Shown here piece after piece: positions 1 to 6,650 of a stretch of 6,650 nucleotides of DNA. Both the position numbers and the translations under genes were made by a program. Origin of the DNA: Lachnospiraceae bacterium UBA1760 (GTDB lineage: Bacteria; Bacillota; Clostridia; Lachnospirales; Lachnospiraceae). Below the pieces are notes generated by a model. The model worked only from the letters and a program-made list of their open reading frames with translations. It was not told the origin of the DNA and did not search any database. Where the stretch lies: contig DCHE01000041.1 in the NCBI GenBank assembly GCA_002314775.1, forward strand, positions 1 through 6,650. Direction: 5' to 3'. Each line of letters starts with the position of its first letter. Within the stretch, counting starts at the first letter, position 1.

Positions 1-1411
1 GAAGGAATCTTCTCTGTGTAATACCATTTGTCTTGTTGTTGAACTGGTCTGGTCTCATCTCGTAGAAATCCTTTAACTCTCTCTTCTTAAGGATCTCTGT
101 ATGAAGCTGAGCAACACCGTTTACGCTGTATGAACCAGCGATTGCAAGGTGAGCCATCTTAACCTGTCCATCGTAAAGGATAGCCATAGACTTAACCTTA
201 TCCATATTTCCAGGATACATCTCCTGAATCTTGATAACGAATCTACGGTTGATCTCCTCGATGATCTGGTAAACTCTAGGAAGAAGTCTTGAGAAGAGCT
301 CGATTGGCCACTTTTCAAGAGCCTCAGCCATAATTGTATGGTTTGTGTATGCACAGGTTCTTGTTGTGATATCCCATGCATCATCCCACTCAAGACCTTC
401 CTCATCAACGAGGATTCTCATGAGCTCAGCAACAGTTACTGTTGGATGAGTATCATTTAACTGGAATACGATCTTGTTTGGAATATCGTGTAAATCTTTA
501 TTGTTCTCCTTAAACTTAAGGATTGCTCTCTGAATAGAAGCAGAAATGAAGAAGTACTGCTGCTTAAGTCTAAGCTCCTTACCTGAATAGTGGTTATCAT
601 TTGGATAAAGAACCTCAACGATTGTTCTTGCAAGGTTAGCCTGCTCAACAGCCTTCTGGTACTCACCCTTGTCAAATGAATCAAGGTTGAACTCCTGAAT
701 AGCCTCTGCATCCCAGATACGAAGTGAGTTAACAATGTTGTTACCATATCCAATTACTGGAAGATCATATGGTACCGCACGAACTGACTGGTAATCCTTC
801 TGAACAAAATGATTCTTTCCGTTCTTGTTCTCTACCTCAACGTGTCCGCCGAACTTAACCTCTACTGCATACTCTGATCTCTTAATTTCAAATGGGTTAC
901 CATCCTTTAACCAGTCATCTGGCTTCTCAATCTGGTATCCATCCTTGATTGCCTGCTTGAACATACCATATCTGTAACGAATACCACATCCGTATGCTGG
1001 ATATCCAAGTGTAGCAAGTGAGTCAAGGAAACAAGCTGCAAGACGTCCAAGACCACCATTACCAAGTGCTGCGTCTGGCTCCTGGTCCTCGATTACGTTG
1101 ATATCAAATCCGAGCTCATCAAGTGCTTCCTTGATATCGTTGTAATATGTAAGGTTGATAAGATTGTTACCAAGTGCACGTCCCATAAGGAACTCCATTG
1201 AAAGATAGTAAACAGTCTTTACATTCTTCTTATCATATGCCTTGTGTGTTGCAATCCACTTATCGATAATGTCATCCTTTACAGCGTAGCATACTGCCTG
1301 GAAAACCTGCTGCTGAGTAGCCTCATCGATTGTCTTACGATAAAGTGTCTTAACGTTTTTGATTACCTCTTTCTTAAACCCTTCCTTGTCGAAATCAGTT
1401 ACTTTCTTCAT
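1..1411 (-). CDS. glgP: Glycogen / alpha-glucan phosphorylase, N-terminal 470 residues (3' end outside window)
   Basis: Glycosyltransferase family 35 enzyme that releases glucose 1-phosphate from glycogen or maltodextrin by phosphorolysis, in the cytoplasm, using pyridoxal phosphate. The open frame runs from ATG at 1411 to the left edge without a stop. Family landmarks appear in order: YYLSMEFLMGRAL (68-80), EPDAALGNGGLGRLAACFLDS (111-131), YGCGIRYRYGMF (140-151), FQLNDTHPTVTVAELMRIL (316-334), TCAYTNHTIMAEALEKW (352-368) and NKTNGITQRRFL (459-470); the last has Gln where the usual family motif has Pro. Family members are about 750-850 residues, so roughly 300 residues are missing, including the PLP-binding lysine; activity cannot be judged from this part. 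The start is fixed by an AGGAGG site 8 bases upstream. It lies 27 bases after ileS on the same strand with no terminator between, so cotranscription is likely. Glycogen versus maltodextrin preference cannot be told from the sequence. Confidence 0.95.
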   Translation of the reverse strand, partial: MKKVTDFDKEGFKKEVIKNVKTLYRKTIDEATQQQVFQAVCYAVKDDIIDKWIATHKAYDKKNVKTVYYLSMEFLMGRALGNNLINLTYYNDIKEALDELGFDINVIEDQEPDAALGNGGLGRLAACFLDSLATLGYPAYGCGIRYRYGMFKQAIKDGYQIEKPDDWLKDGNPFEIKRSEYAVEVKFGGHVEVENKNGKNHFVQKDYQSVRAVPYDLPVIGYGNNIVNSLRIWDAEAIQEFNLDSFDKGEYQKAVEQANLARTIVEVLYPNDNHYSGKELRLKQQYFFISASIQRAILKFKENNKDLHDIPNKIVFQLNDTHPTVTVAELMRILVDEEGLEWDDAWDITTRTCAYTNHTIMAEALEKWPIELFSRLLPRVYQIIEEINRRFVIKIQEMYPGNMDKVKSMAILYDGQVKMAHLAIAGSYSVNGVAQLHTEILKKRELKDFYEMRPDQFNNKTNGITQRRFL

Positions 1412-1419
1412 TCGATAGT

Positions 1420-1427
1420 CCTCCTTT
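1420..1427 (-). promoter_or_regulatory. Ribosome binding site of glgP
   Basis: Read on the minus strand, AAAGGAGG ends 8 bases before the ATG at 1411. This is a near-perfect Shine-Dalgarno sequence inside the 27-base ileS-glgP gap. It fixes the glgP start and means glgP is translated independently, not by coupling to the ileS stop codon. Confidence 0.9.
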
Positions 1428-1438
1428 TTTAATCTGAG

Positions 1439-4400
1439 TTAATTCTTAGCAACGCCCATGGTTACATGTTCGCCATTTATATTCCATTCCTTTGTGAAGC
1501 CTTTCATCTCACCAAGGATAATAAGGTCTGCAAGAACTGCTTCCTTTATTTCGTCTGCATTTCTCTCGATAACCCCGAATATCTTGTCACTGTTGTCAAC
1601 GTAAACACTGATTCTGTCCATAACCTCAAAATCTGCCTCTTTACGCATTGACTGAATCTTTGACACGATTTCTCTTACATATCCCTCCTCGATAAGCTCC
1701 TCTGTAAGGTTAGTATCGATAACAACTGTTACATAGTTGTCGCCCTCTGATACAAAGCCCTCAGTCTGTGCGATATCGATCAGAAGATCTTCCTCTGCAA
1801 GTGAAACCTCTGTGCCATTTACATCAAATTTGATAGCACCGTTTGCCTTAAGCTCTGCCATAGCCTTGTTGCCATCAACATTTGAAAGGTATTCTCTAAT
1901 TCCGCCGAGCTGCTTACCATACTTAGGACCAACTGTCTTAAGCTGTGGCTTAAAGCTGTATGATGTAAATGCTGATACATCATCGCAGAACTCTACCTTC
2001 TTTATGTTAAGCTCCTCCTCGATAATTTCTACGAAATAATCTGAGAGAACCTTATTTGCCTTAATATACATCTTGCCGATTGGCTGTCTGTTCTTGATAT
2101 TTGCAGTATTTCTTGCTGCACGTCCAAATACAACACACTTAAGAACCTCATCCATTGAAGCCTCGAGGTCTGTATCGATGAACTCCTCAGTTACCTCTGG
2201 GAAATCGCAAAGGTGAATTGAAAGTGGAGCATCCTTGTCGATATTTCTAACGAGATTCTGGTAAATGTTCTCTGTCATAAATGGAATCATAGGAGCTGCT
2301 GCCTGGCTGATTGTTACAAGTGCTGTGTAGAGAGTCATGTAAGCATTAATCTTATCCTGTGGCATATCCTTAACCCAGTAACGCTCACGACATCTTCTTA
2401 CGTACCAGTTACTCATATCATCAACGAACTCAGCAAGTGCCTTTGTAGCCTCTGGAATCTTGTAGCTGCCAAGGCTCTCATCAACTGTCTTAACAGCTGA
2501 GTTAAGCTTAGAGAGAAGCCACTTATCCATAACTGAAAGCTTAGAGTAGTCAAGCTCATAATCAAGTGGATTGAACTGGTCAATCTCTGCATAAAGTACG
2601 TAGAATGCGTATGTATTCCAGAGTGTACCCATGAACTTTCTCTGTCCCTCAAGTACTGCATCCTCATGGAATCTGTTAGGAAGCCATGGTGCTGAGTTAG
2701 AGTAGAAGTACCATCTGATTGCATCTGCTCCGTATTTATTTAAAGCGTCCATAGGGTCTACTGCGTTACCCTTAGACTTACTCATCTTATTACCATCCTT
2801 ATCAAGGACATGTCCGAGAACGATAACGTTCTTGTATGGTGCCTTGTCAAAGAGAAGTGTTGAAATAGCCATAAGAGAGTAGAACCATCCTCTTGTCTGG
2901 TCAACTGCCTCAGAGATAAAGTCTGCAGGGAAGTTGTCATCGAAGATTTCCTTATTCTCAAATGGATAGTGCCACTGTGCAAATGGCATCGCTCCTGAAT
3001 CGAACCAGCAGTCGATAACCTCTGGAACTCTCTTCATCTCGCCGCCACAATCAGGACAAGTGATTGTAACTGCATCGATGTATGGTCTGTGAAGCTCGAT
3101 TTCCTCTGGACAGTTACTACTCATAGCCTTTAACTCTTCCTTAGAACCGATTGCGTGTCTCTTGCCACACTTACACTCCCAGACATTTAATGGAGTACCC
3201 CAGTAACGGTTACGTGAAAGACCCCAGTCCTGAACATTTTCGAGCCATGCTCCAAAACGTCCCTTACCAATTCCTTCTGGAATCCAGTTTACTGTATTAT
3301 TGTTCTTAACAAGTCTGTCCTTAACAGCAGACATCTTGATGAACCATGTATCTCTAGCGTAGTAGATAAGAGGCTTGTTACATCTCCAGCAATGTGGATA
3401 CTCATGCTCAAACTTTGGAGCGTCGAAGAGAAGTCCTGCCTTATCGAGGTCGATAAGAACCTCCTTGTCAGCATCCTTAACCCACATACCTGCGTATGGA
3501 GTATTCTCTGTCATCTCACCCTTGCCATTTACGAACTGTACAAATGGAAGCTCATACTTACGGCCAACATTAGCATCGTCCTCACCAAATGCAGGAGCGA
3601 TATGTACAATACCTGTACCGTCTGTCATTGTTACGTATGAATCGCATGTGATGTAGTGACCCTTCTCCTTAAGTCCTGCAACATATGTCTTAGTGCACTC
3701 AAGAAGTGGCTCGTACTCCTTACGCTCAAGGTCAATACCCTTGTACGACTCGAGTACCTCGTATGCCTTCTCGCCGTCCTTGGCAAGTCCGCCAAGTACC
3801 TTATCAAGAAGTGCCTCTGCCATATAATATGTATAACCATCTGCTGCCTTAACCTTGCAGTAAGTCTCATCTGGATTTACGCAGAGAGCAACATTTGATG
3901 GAAGTGTCCATGGAGTTGTTGTCCATGCAAGGAAGTATGCATCCTCACCTACTACCTTAAATCTAACAACTGCTGAACGCTCTTTAACTGTCTTATATCC
4001 CTGAGCTACCTCGTGTGAAGAAAGAGGTGTACCACAACGTGGACAGTAAGGAACTATCTTAAATCCCTTGTAGAGAAGTCCCTCATCCCAAATCTTCTTG
4101 AGAGCCCACCACTCAGACTCAATAAATGTATCGTGGTAGGTTACATATGGATCATCCATATCTGCCCAGAAGCCAACCTTTCCGGAGAACTCCTCCCACA
4201 TACCTTTATACTGCCAAACTGATTCCTTACACTGTCTGATAAATGGATCAAGACCGTAAGCTTCAATCTGCTCTTTTCCATCGATACCGAGCTTCTTCTC
4301 AATCTCAAGCTCAACTGGGAGACCGTGTGTATCCCATCCAGCCTTACGAATGATCTTGTGACCCTTCATAGTCTGGTATCTTGGAATCATATCCTTTATA

Positions 4401-4588
4401 ACTCTGGTAAGAACGTGACCAATATGTGGCTTTCCATTTGCAGTTGGAGGTCCATCATAAAATGTGTAAGTAGGAAGATCTTTTTTCTCTTCGATACTCT
4501 TCTCAAAAACCTTGTTCTCTTTCCAGAACTCAAGTACCTTGTCTTCATTTTCAACAAAATTAAGTTTTGTAGAAACCTTATCGTACAT
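1439..4588 (-). CDS. ileS: Isoleucyl-tRNA synthetase, long (IleS2-like) form
   Basis: Charges tRNA-Ile with isoleucine in the cytoplasm; a class I synthetase of 1049 residues, complete. The Rossmann catalytic core has the HIGH motif (HIGH 55-58) and KMSKS (601-605). The CP1 editing domain, which removes mischarged valine, shows WTTTPWTLPSN (222-232) and DGTGIVHIAPAFGEDD (323-338). Likely zinc knuckles are CPRC (182-185), CWRC (400-403), CKC (472-474) and CPDC (511-514). The signature DWGLSRNRYWGTPLNVW (454-470) and the length match the archaeal/eukaryotic-like IleS2 group, not the roughly 930-residue IleS1 of E. coli or B. subtilis; the C-terminal cysteine zinc finger of IleS1 is absent. The start at 4588 is chosen over an in-frame ATG at 4660 because MYDKVSTKLNFVENE aligns with the family N-terminus and AGGAAAGGA lies just upstream. 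First gene of a probable ileS-glgP operon. Confidence 0.97.
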   Translation of the reverse strand: MYDKVSTKLNFVENEDKVLEFWKENKVFEKSIEEKKDLPTYTFYDGPPTANGKPHIGHVLTRVIKDMIPRYQTMKGHKIIRKAGWDTHGLPVELEIEKKLGIDGKEQIEAYGLDPFIRQCKESVWQYKGMWEEFSGKVGFWADMDDPYVTYHDTFIESEWWALKKIWDEGLLYKGFKIVPYCPRCGTPLSSHEVAQGYKTVKERSAVVRFKVVGEDAYFLAWTTTPWTLPSNVALCVNPDETYCKVKAADGYTYYMAEALLDKVLGGLAKDGEKAYEVLESYKGIDLERKEYEPLLECTKTYVAGLKEKGHYITCDSYVTMTDGTGIVHIAPAFGEDDANVGRKYELPFVQFVNGKGEMTENTPYAGMWVKDADKEVLIDLDKAGLLFDAPKFEHEYPHCWRCNKPLIYYARDTWFIKMSAVKDRLVKNNNTVNWIPEGIGKGRFGAWLENVQDWGLSRNRYWGTPLNVWECKCGKRHAIGSKEELKAMSSNCPEEIELHRPYIDAVTITCPDCGGEMKRVPEVIDCWFDSGAMPFAQWHYPFENKEIFDDNFPADFISEAVDQTRGWFYSLMAISTLLFDKAPYKNVIVLGHVLDKDGNKMSKSKGNAVDPMDALNKYGADAIRWYFYSNSAPWLPNRFHEDAVLEGQRKFMGTLWNTYAFYVLYAEIDQFNPLDYELDYSKLSVMDKWLLSKLNSAVKTVDESLGSYKIPEATKALAEFVDDMSNWYVRRCRERYWVKDMPQDKINAYMTLYTALVTISQAAAPMIPFMTENIYQNLVRNIDKDAPLSIHLCDFPEVTEEFIDTDLEASMDEVLKCVVFGRAARNTANIKNRQPIGKMYIKANKVLSDYFVEIIEEELNIKKVEFCDDVSAFTSYSFKPQLKTVGPKYGKQLGGIREYLSNVDGNKAMAELKANGAIKFDVNGTEVSLAEEDLLIDIAQTEGFVSEGDNYVTVVIDTNLTEELIEEGYVREIVSKIQSMRKEADFEVMDRISVYVDNSDKIFGVIERNADEIKEAVLADLIILGEMKGFTKEWNINGEHVTMGVAKN

Positions 4589-4712
4589 TGTTTTGTTTCC
4601 TTTCCTAATTATTATCGGTCGTGTGTAAAGATAAATGCTCCTACACTCTCCCGCTATCATAAGCCTCTTGGGCCCATTTGGGTAGACTTCTAGCCCTAGC
4701 CTTAAAATCAGC
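4589..4712 (-). other. 5' untranslated leader of ileS, structured, without T-box consensus
   Basis: If transcription starts about 7 bases after the -10 box, the leader is about 124 nt. Firmicute ileS genes are usually preceded by a T-box riboswitch whose antiterminator carries AGGGTGGNACCGCG; I do not see that sequence or a terminator with a U-run before the start codon. The leader can fold: a hairpin GGG-c-TAG / CTA-CCC with an AAGU loop (minus strand, about 4697-4681), an alternative CCC-AAAT-GGG pairing, a GGGC/GCCC pairing, and GTGTA/TACAC closing a loop further down (about 4649-4626). The first two share the same CCC and are mutually exclusive. Whether this is a regulatory RNA or chance folding is open; I do not recognise a known riboswitch class. 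Confidence 0.5.
4598..4606 (-). promoter_or_regulatory. Ribosome binding site of ileS
   Basis: On the minus strand AGGAAAGGA ends 9 bases before the ATG at 4588. It decides the start: the in-frame ATG 24 codons upstream (4660) has only an AAGAGG placed 3 bases away, too close for normal initiation, and the added residues (MIAGECRSIYLYTRP...) do not resemble a synthetase N-terminus. Confidence 0.75.
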
Positions 4713-4716
4713 CTAT

Positions 4717-4745
4717 AGTATAATCTATAATTTCTTGCATGTCAA
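4717..4745 (-). promoter_or_regulatory. Sigma-A type promoter of ileS-glgP
   Basis: On the minus strand a perfect -35 TTGACA (4745-4740) and a -10 TATACT (4722-4717) are separated by exactly 17 bases. The -10 differs from TATAAT at one position. The predicted start of transcription is around 4711-4713, a GG/C just after the box. It is the only strong promoter seen in the spacer and points at ileS, about 124 bases upstream of its start codon. Confidence 0.85.
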
Positions 4746-4752
4746 ATCGAAT

Positions 4753-4770
4753 TCCTTGTAAAATCAAGGA
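4753..4770 (-). repeat. Small inverted repeat just upstream of the ileS -35 box
   Basis: TCCTTG and CAAGGA form a perfect 6-bp inverted repeat around TAAAAT. The element ends 7 bases before the -35 hexamer and shares two bases (4769-4770) with the larger inverted repeat at 4769-4820, so the two hairpins abut. It could be a protein-binding site upstream of the promoter, part of the terminator region of the protease gene, or chance in AT-rich DNA. Confidence 0.4.
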
Positions 4771-4820
4771 AAATCAACCGGTTTCGCGTTACGAGGTAAC
4801 GTTTTTACCGGTTGATTTTC
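4769..4820 (-). terminator. Long inverted repeat with nested hairpin, probable terminator of the S41 protease transcript
   Basis: Perfect 14-bp arms, GAAAATCAACCGGT (4769-4782) and ACCGGTTGATTTTC (4807-4820), enclose a second 6-bp hairpin, CGTTAC-GAG-GTAACG (4787-4801). On the minus strand the 3' arm is followed by a loosely T-rich stretch (GATTTTCCTTGATTTTAC), consistent with intrinsic termination of the leftward protease transcript about 300 bases after its stop, and just before the ileS promoter. It lacks a continuous U-tract, so the terminator call is moderate. Alternatives are an operator or a small dispersed palindromic element. Confidence 0.5.
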
Positions 4821-4968
4821 ACATATTTTGTGTGCATATATGATAGAAGACTCTATATATATTGGTATTATTTTTTTAAAATTGCATAAAAAATGTATTT
4901 TATCGCATATAATTATACTAAATTAGTGTTATTTATATTAAATTTATGTCTAATTTCGTTACTTCTGA

Positions 4969-5037
4969 TATTTCTATGACTATTTTTATGACTATTTCTA
5001 TGACTTCTATAACTATTTCTATAACTATTTCTATGAC
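4969..5037. repeat. Imperfect 12-base tandem repeat (TATTTCTATGAC)n
   Basis: Nearly six consecutive units: TATTTCTATGAC (4969), TATTTTTATGAC (4981), TATTTCTATGAC (4993), a 9-base unit TTCTATAAC lacking TAT (5005), TATTTCTATAAC (5014) and TATTTCTATGAC (5026). The unit is a multiple of three, but each frame that could encode a repetitive peptide lacks a ribosome binding site; a plus-strand 23-codon frame (ATG 4976, stop 5045-5047) is not credible as a gene. Most likely a minisatellite-like product of replication slippage. Confidence 0.85.
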
Positions 5038-5071
5038 TATTCTCTAGAAATTTTTGATTATTAATTACTTA

Positions 5072-5092
5072 TATGAATTAGTCTATGAATTA
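5072..5092. repeat. Direct repeat TATGAATTA, spaced 12 bases
   Basis: TATGAATTA occurs at 5072-5080 and 5084-5092, the same 12-base spacing as the tandem repeat to its left (TATGACTATTTC units). It may be an older, decayed part of the same array, separated from it by about 35 bases. Confidence 0.5.
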
Positions 5093-5121
5093 ATTCTCTG
5101 ATTATCACTTGCTATCATCAT

Positions 5122-6650
5122 TTACTTCTCTAGCTGCTTCACTGCAAGGTCAAGAAGGTAATCTCTTTCATAATCAAAGACATTTCTTATCATCTCCTCG
5201 TCAACAGAAACCTTTATATCGAGAGGTGCAGAGCTTACGCCATTTTTGTCAGAGTCGAGGAAAACTGTTCCGTCCTCATTAAGGACTAATATTTTGGAGT
5301 AGCAAAGCTCTCCCTCCGAAAGGGTAATTCCTCCAACTCCCTGGGATGAGGTTGAGCTTCTTGTGTAGCCCATAATTGTAACATTAGGAAAGGCTGAGAG
5401 AAGGTAGGTCATGTGGTCTCCGGCACTTCCGGTGTAGGCATTTACAAGAACTACTATGTTCATGTCCTGGCCAAGACCGGTGCTTTTGTAGGTTTCAGTC
5501 CCGCCGATTTTGTAGGTTCCATCTGGGTTCATCTCGTAGGAACTGGTCTCTCTGTTATATACTCCGTCACAGGCATATACATGCTCTCCCTCCGGAGCAA
5601 GCAGTCTTGTGAAAACCTCCACATATTTGCTTGAACCACCGCCGTTTGACCTTAGGTCGATGATGAGGTTCTTTACTCCTGCCTCCTTCTTCTCGGAAAG
5701 TGCCTGCTCAACCTGGTTAGAAAGACCGCTGTAGTCCTCCGACATCATCGAGTCATAATCGTAAATCATCATGCTAAGTCTGAGTAAGGATGTCTCTTCA
5801 TCGATATCCTTGTAATCAAGGCTTGATATTCTGACACCACTGTCAAGCCTGTCTATCGTACTCCTGCATCTTTCACTATATGCTCCAAGACTTGTAAATG
5901 TCTCAGTAATTTCTTCTCCCTCACTTCCTATATAAGTGATTGTAACCGTATCAGGAGCCGCCTCAAAATAGTCTCTCGGACCATTTTTTGCTCCACCCTT
6001 TCCGCCTGCCGCTGCAACCGGCTTGTAAAATTCTATATTTTCCTTATATGCAAATTCCGAAACCTTAAGCTCGCAGGCTGAAACGTAGGAAGCTATATCC
6101 TCACCGTTCCATTTTGTGATTCTTGTACCATTTGTAATTCCCTTCTCCAAAAGGGAAGCATCAACATTTACAAGGGCATAGCCTCCATCAGAGTATTCAA
6201 GCATTGAAAAACCGTAGTCATTTCCGTAAAGAAGCTTAAGTGCCTCGTTATAAGTCGCTTCGTCAGATGACTGGTAATACACGTGGGAGTCATTAAACTC
6301 CTCCGAAAAGAGAACCCAGGCAGCTGCATTTTTCACACTGTCATGCTCCCTTTTTGCCTCCTCAAAGATAGGAAGATACTCCTCGTAAAGTGCATCAAAA
6401 TCAATTCCCTTATGCCAAGTCAGGCAGTAGTTTTTCTCTAGCTCCTTAAATGCCTCCTTAAACTCCTTCACATAGTCCACCGCCCTGTAGGCCTTGCTTA
6501 CGTTACAGATTATCATAGATGCTGCTGCAAGAATAATAGAAGCTACGCAAACCCTTCTTCTTATCGCTGTGCTATTTTTGAAATAGCCAAAAAGGAGAAT
6601 AAATGCACCAGCATAAACTCCGAGCATGCAGAAATCTATGTCCTTTACAG
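5122..6650 (-). CDS. Membrane-anchored S41-family peptidase (C-terminal processing protease-like), 5' end outside window
   Basis: Serine protease of family S41 with its catalytic part probably outside the membrane. Residues are numbered from the ATG at 6627. Two hydrophobic segments (about 2-16 and 26-42) flank a basic stretch KNSTAIRRR, consistent with a cytoplasmic loop and an exported remainder. FNDSHVYY (111-118) gives a candidate catalytic His115; a PDZ-like stretch with GITNGTRITKWNGEDI lies at 163-178; a Gly/Lys-rich loop follows at 206-218. The core has IIDLRSNGGGS (322-332) and VVLVNAYTGSAGD (392-404), where Ser401 is the expected nucleophile. There is no Lys about 25 residues after Ser401 as in Prc/CtpB, so a Ser-His-acid arrangement (Asp460 possible) is inferred. 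The frame stays open to the right edge (residues VKDIDFC precede the ATG) and no well-placed ribosome binding site precedes 6627, so the true start is probably upstream, perhaps with further membrane segments. Substrate unknown. Confidence 0.85.
   Translation of the reverse strand, partial: VKDIDFCMLGVYAGAFILLFGYFKNSTAIRRRVCVASIILAAASMIICNVSKAYRAVDYVKEFKEAFKELEKNYCLTWHKGIDFDALYEEYLPIFEEAKREHDSVKNAAAWVLFSEEFNDSHVYYQSSDEATYNEALKLLYGNDYGFSMLEYSDGGYALVNVDASLLEKGITNGTRITKWNGEDIASYVSACELKVSEFAYKENIEFYKPVAAAGGKGGAKNGPRDYFEAAPDTVTITYIGSEGEEITETFTSLGAYSERCRSTIDRLDSGVRISSLDYKDIDEETSLLRLSMMIYDYDSMMSEDYSGLSNQVEQALSEKKEAGVKNLIIDLRSNGGGSSKYVEVFTRLLAPEGEHVYACDGVYNRETSSYEMNPDGTYKIGGTETYKSTGLGQDMNIVVLVNAYTGSAGDHMTYLLSAFPNVTIMGYTRSSTSSQGVGGITLSEGELCYSKILVLNEDGTVFLDSDKNGVSSAPLDIKVSVDEEMIRNVFDYERDYLLDLAVKQLEK

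Larger units (their letters stand above)
4821..5121. other. AT-rich spacer with no gene
   Basis: About 300 bases of very AT-rich sequence between the protease stop codon and the inverted repeat. All frames on both strands are broken by stops; no open frame with a ribosome binding site is visible. It holds the 12-base tandem repeat at 4969-5037 and its degenerate continuation at 5072-5092. TATAAT-like strings occur (for example 4908-4913 on the plus strand) but none has a credible -35 at a suitable distance, as expected by chance in such DNA. Confidence 0.7.

Noticed and set aside
1244..1432. Plus-strand open frame of 62 codons opposite the glgP start
   Set aside because: It lies antisense to clear glgP coding sequence and its ribosome binding site, has no site of its own and no recognisable protein.
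2413..3898. Several open frames of 60-100 codons inside ileS on both strands
   Set aside because: They are out-of-frame shadows of the continuous, well-conserved ileS frame.
4589..4660. In-frame N-terminal extension of ileS from the ATG at 4660
   Set aside because: The 24 extra residues do not resemble a synthetase, the putative binding site is only 3 bases from the ATG, and a good site with a family-like N-terminus exists at 4588.
4325..4693. Plus-strand open frame of 122 codons across the ileS 5' end and leader
   Set aside because: It is the reverse of conserved IleS N-terminal coding sequence and of the leader; the translation has no family resemblance and no ribosome binding site was seen.
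4589..4820. T-box riboswitch ahead of ileS
   Set aside because: The expected antiterminator consensus is absent on the minus strand, the 52-base hairpin lies upstream of the promoter and so outside the ileS transcript, and no terminator precedes the start codon.
4976..5047. Plus-strand 23-codon hydrophobic frame within the tandem repeat (MTIFMTISMTS...), possibly a small toxin-like peptide
   Set aside because: It has no ribosome binding site or promoter, and its sequence is fully explained by the 12-base repeat.

Overview
The window looks like chromosomal DNA of an anaerobic low-GC Firmicute of class Clostridia, most likely Lachnospiraceae (Butyrivibrio/Roseburia-like). This is inferred from strong AGGAGG-type ribosome binding sites, AT-rich spacers, a perfect sigma-A type promoter, and a long archaeal/eukaryotic-like isoleucyl-tRNA synthetase of the kind common in clostridia. 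No database search was possible, so the genus is a guess.

All three protein genes read leftward (minus strand). From right to left they are: (1) a membrane-anchored S41-family serine protease (5122 to the right edge, 5' end outside the window); (2) a spacer of 533 bases (4589-5121) holding a degenerate 12-base tandem repeat, a strong 14-bp inverted repeat that probably acts as a terminator, and the promoter and untranslated leader of the next gene; (3) ileS, complete, 1049 residues; (4) a glycogen/alpha-glucan phosphorylase gene (glgP), starting 27 bases after ileS and running off the left edge with its first 470 residues present.

ileS and glgP have no terminator between them and are almost certainly cotranscribed from the promoter at 4717-4745. 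This joins isoleucine charging of tRNA to glycogen breakdown in one transcript. The leader of about 124 nt ahead of ileS shows none of the T-box antiterminator consensus expected for a Firmicute ileS, but it can form several hairpins. The protease gene is probably a separate transcription unit ending at or before the inverted repeat.

Most of the window is ordinary housekeeping sequence. The parts worth a second look are the spacer (non-T-box leader, nested inverted repeat abutting the promoter, 12-base repeat), the ileS-glgP pairing, and the catalytic layout of the S41 protease. I found no mobile element, CRISPR array, tRNA or rRNA gene, and no convincing undescribed multi-gene system.
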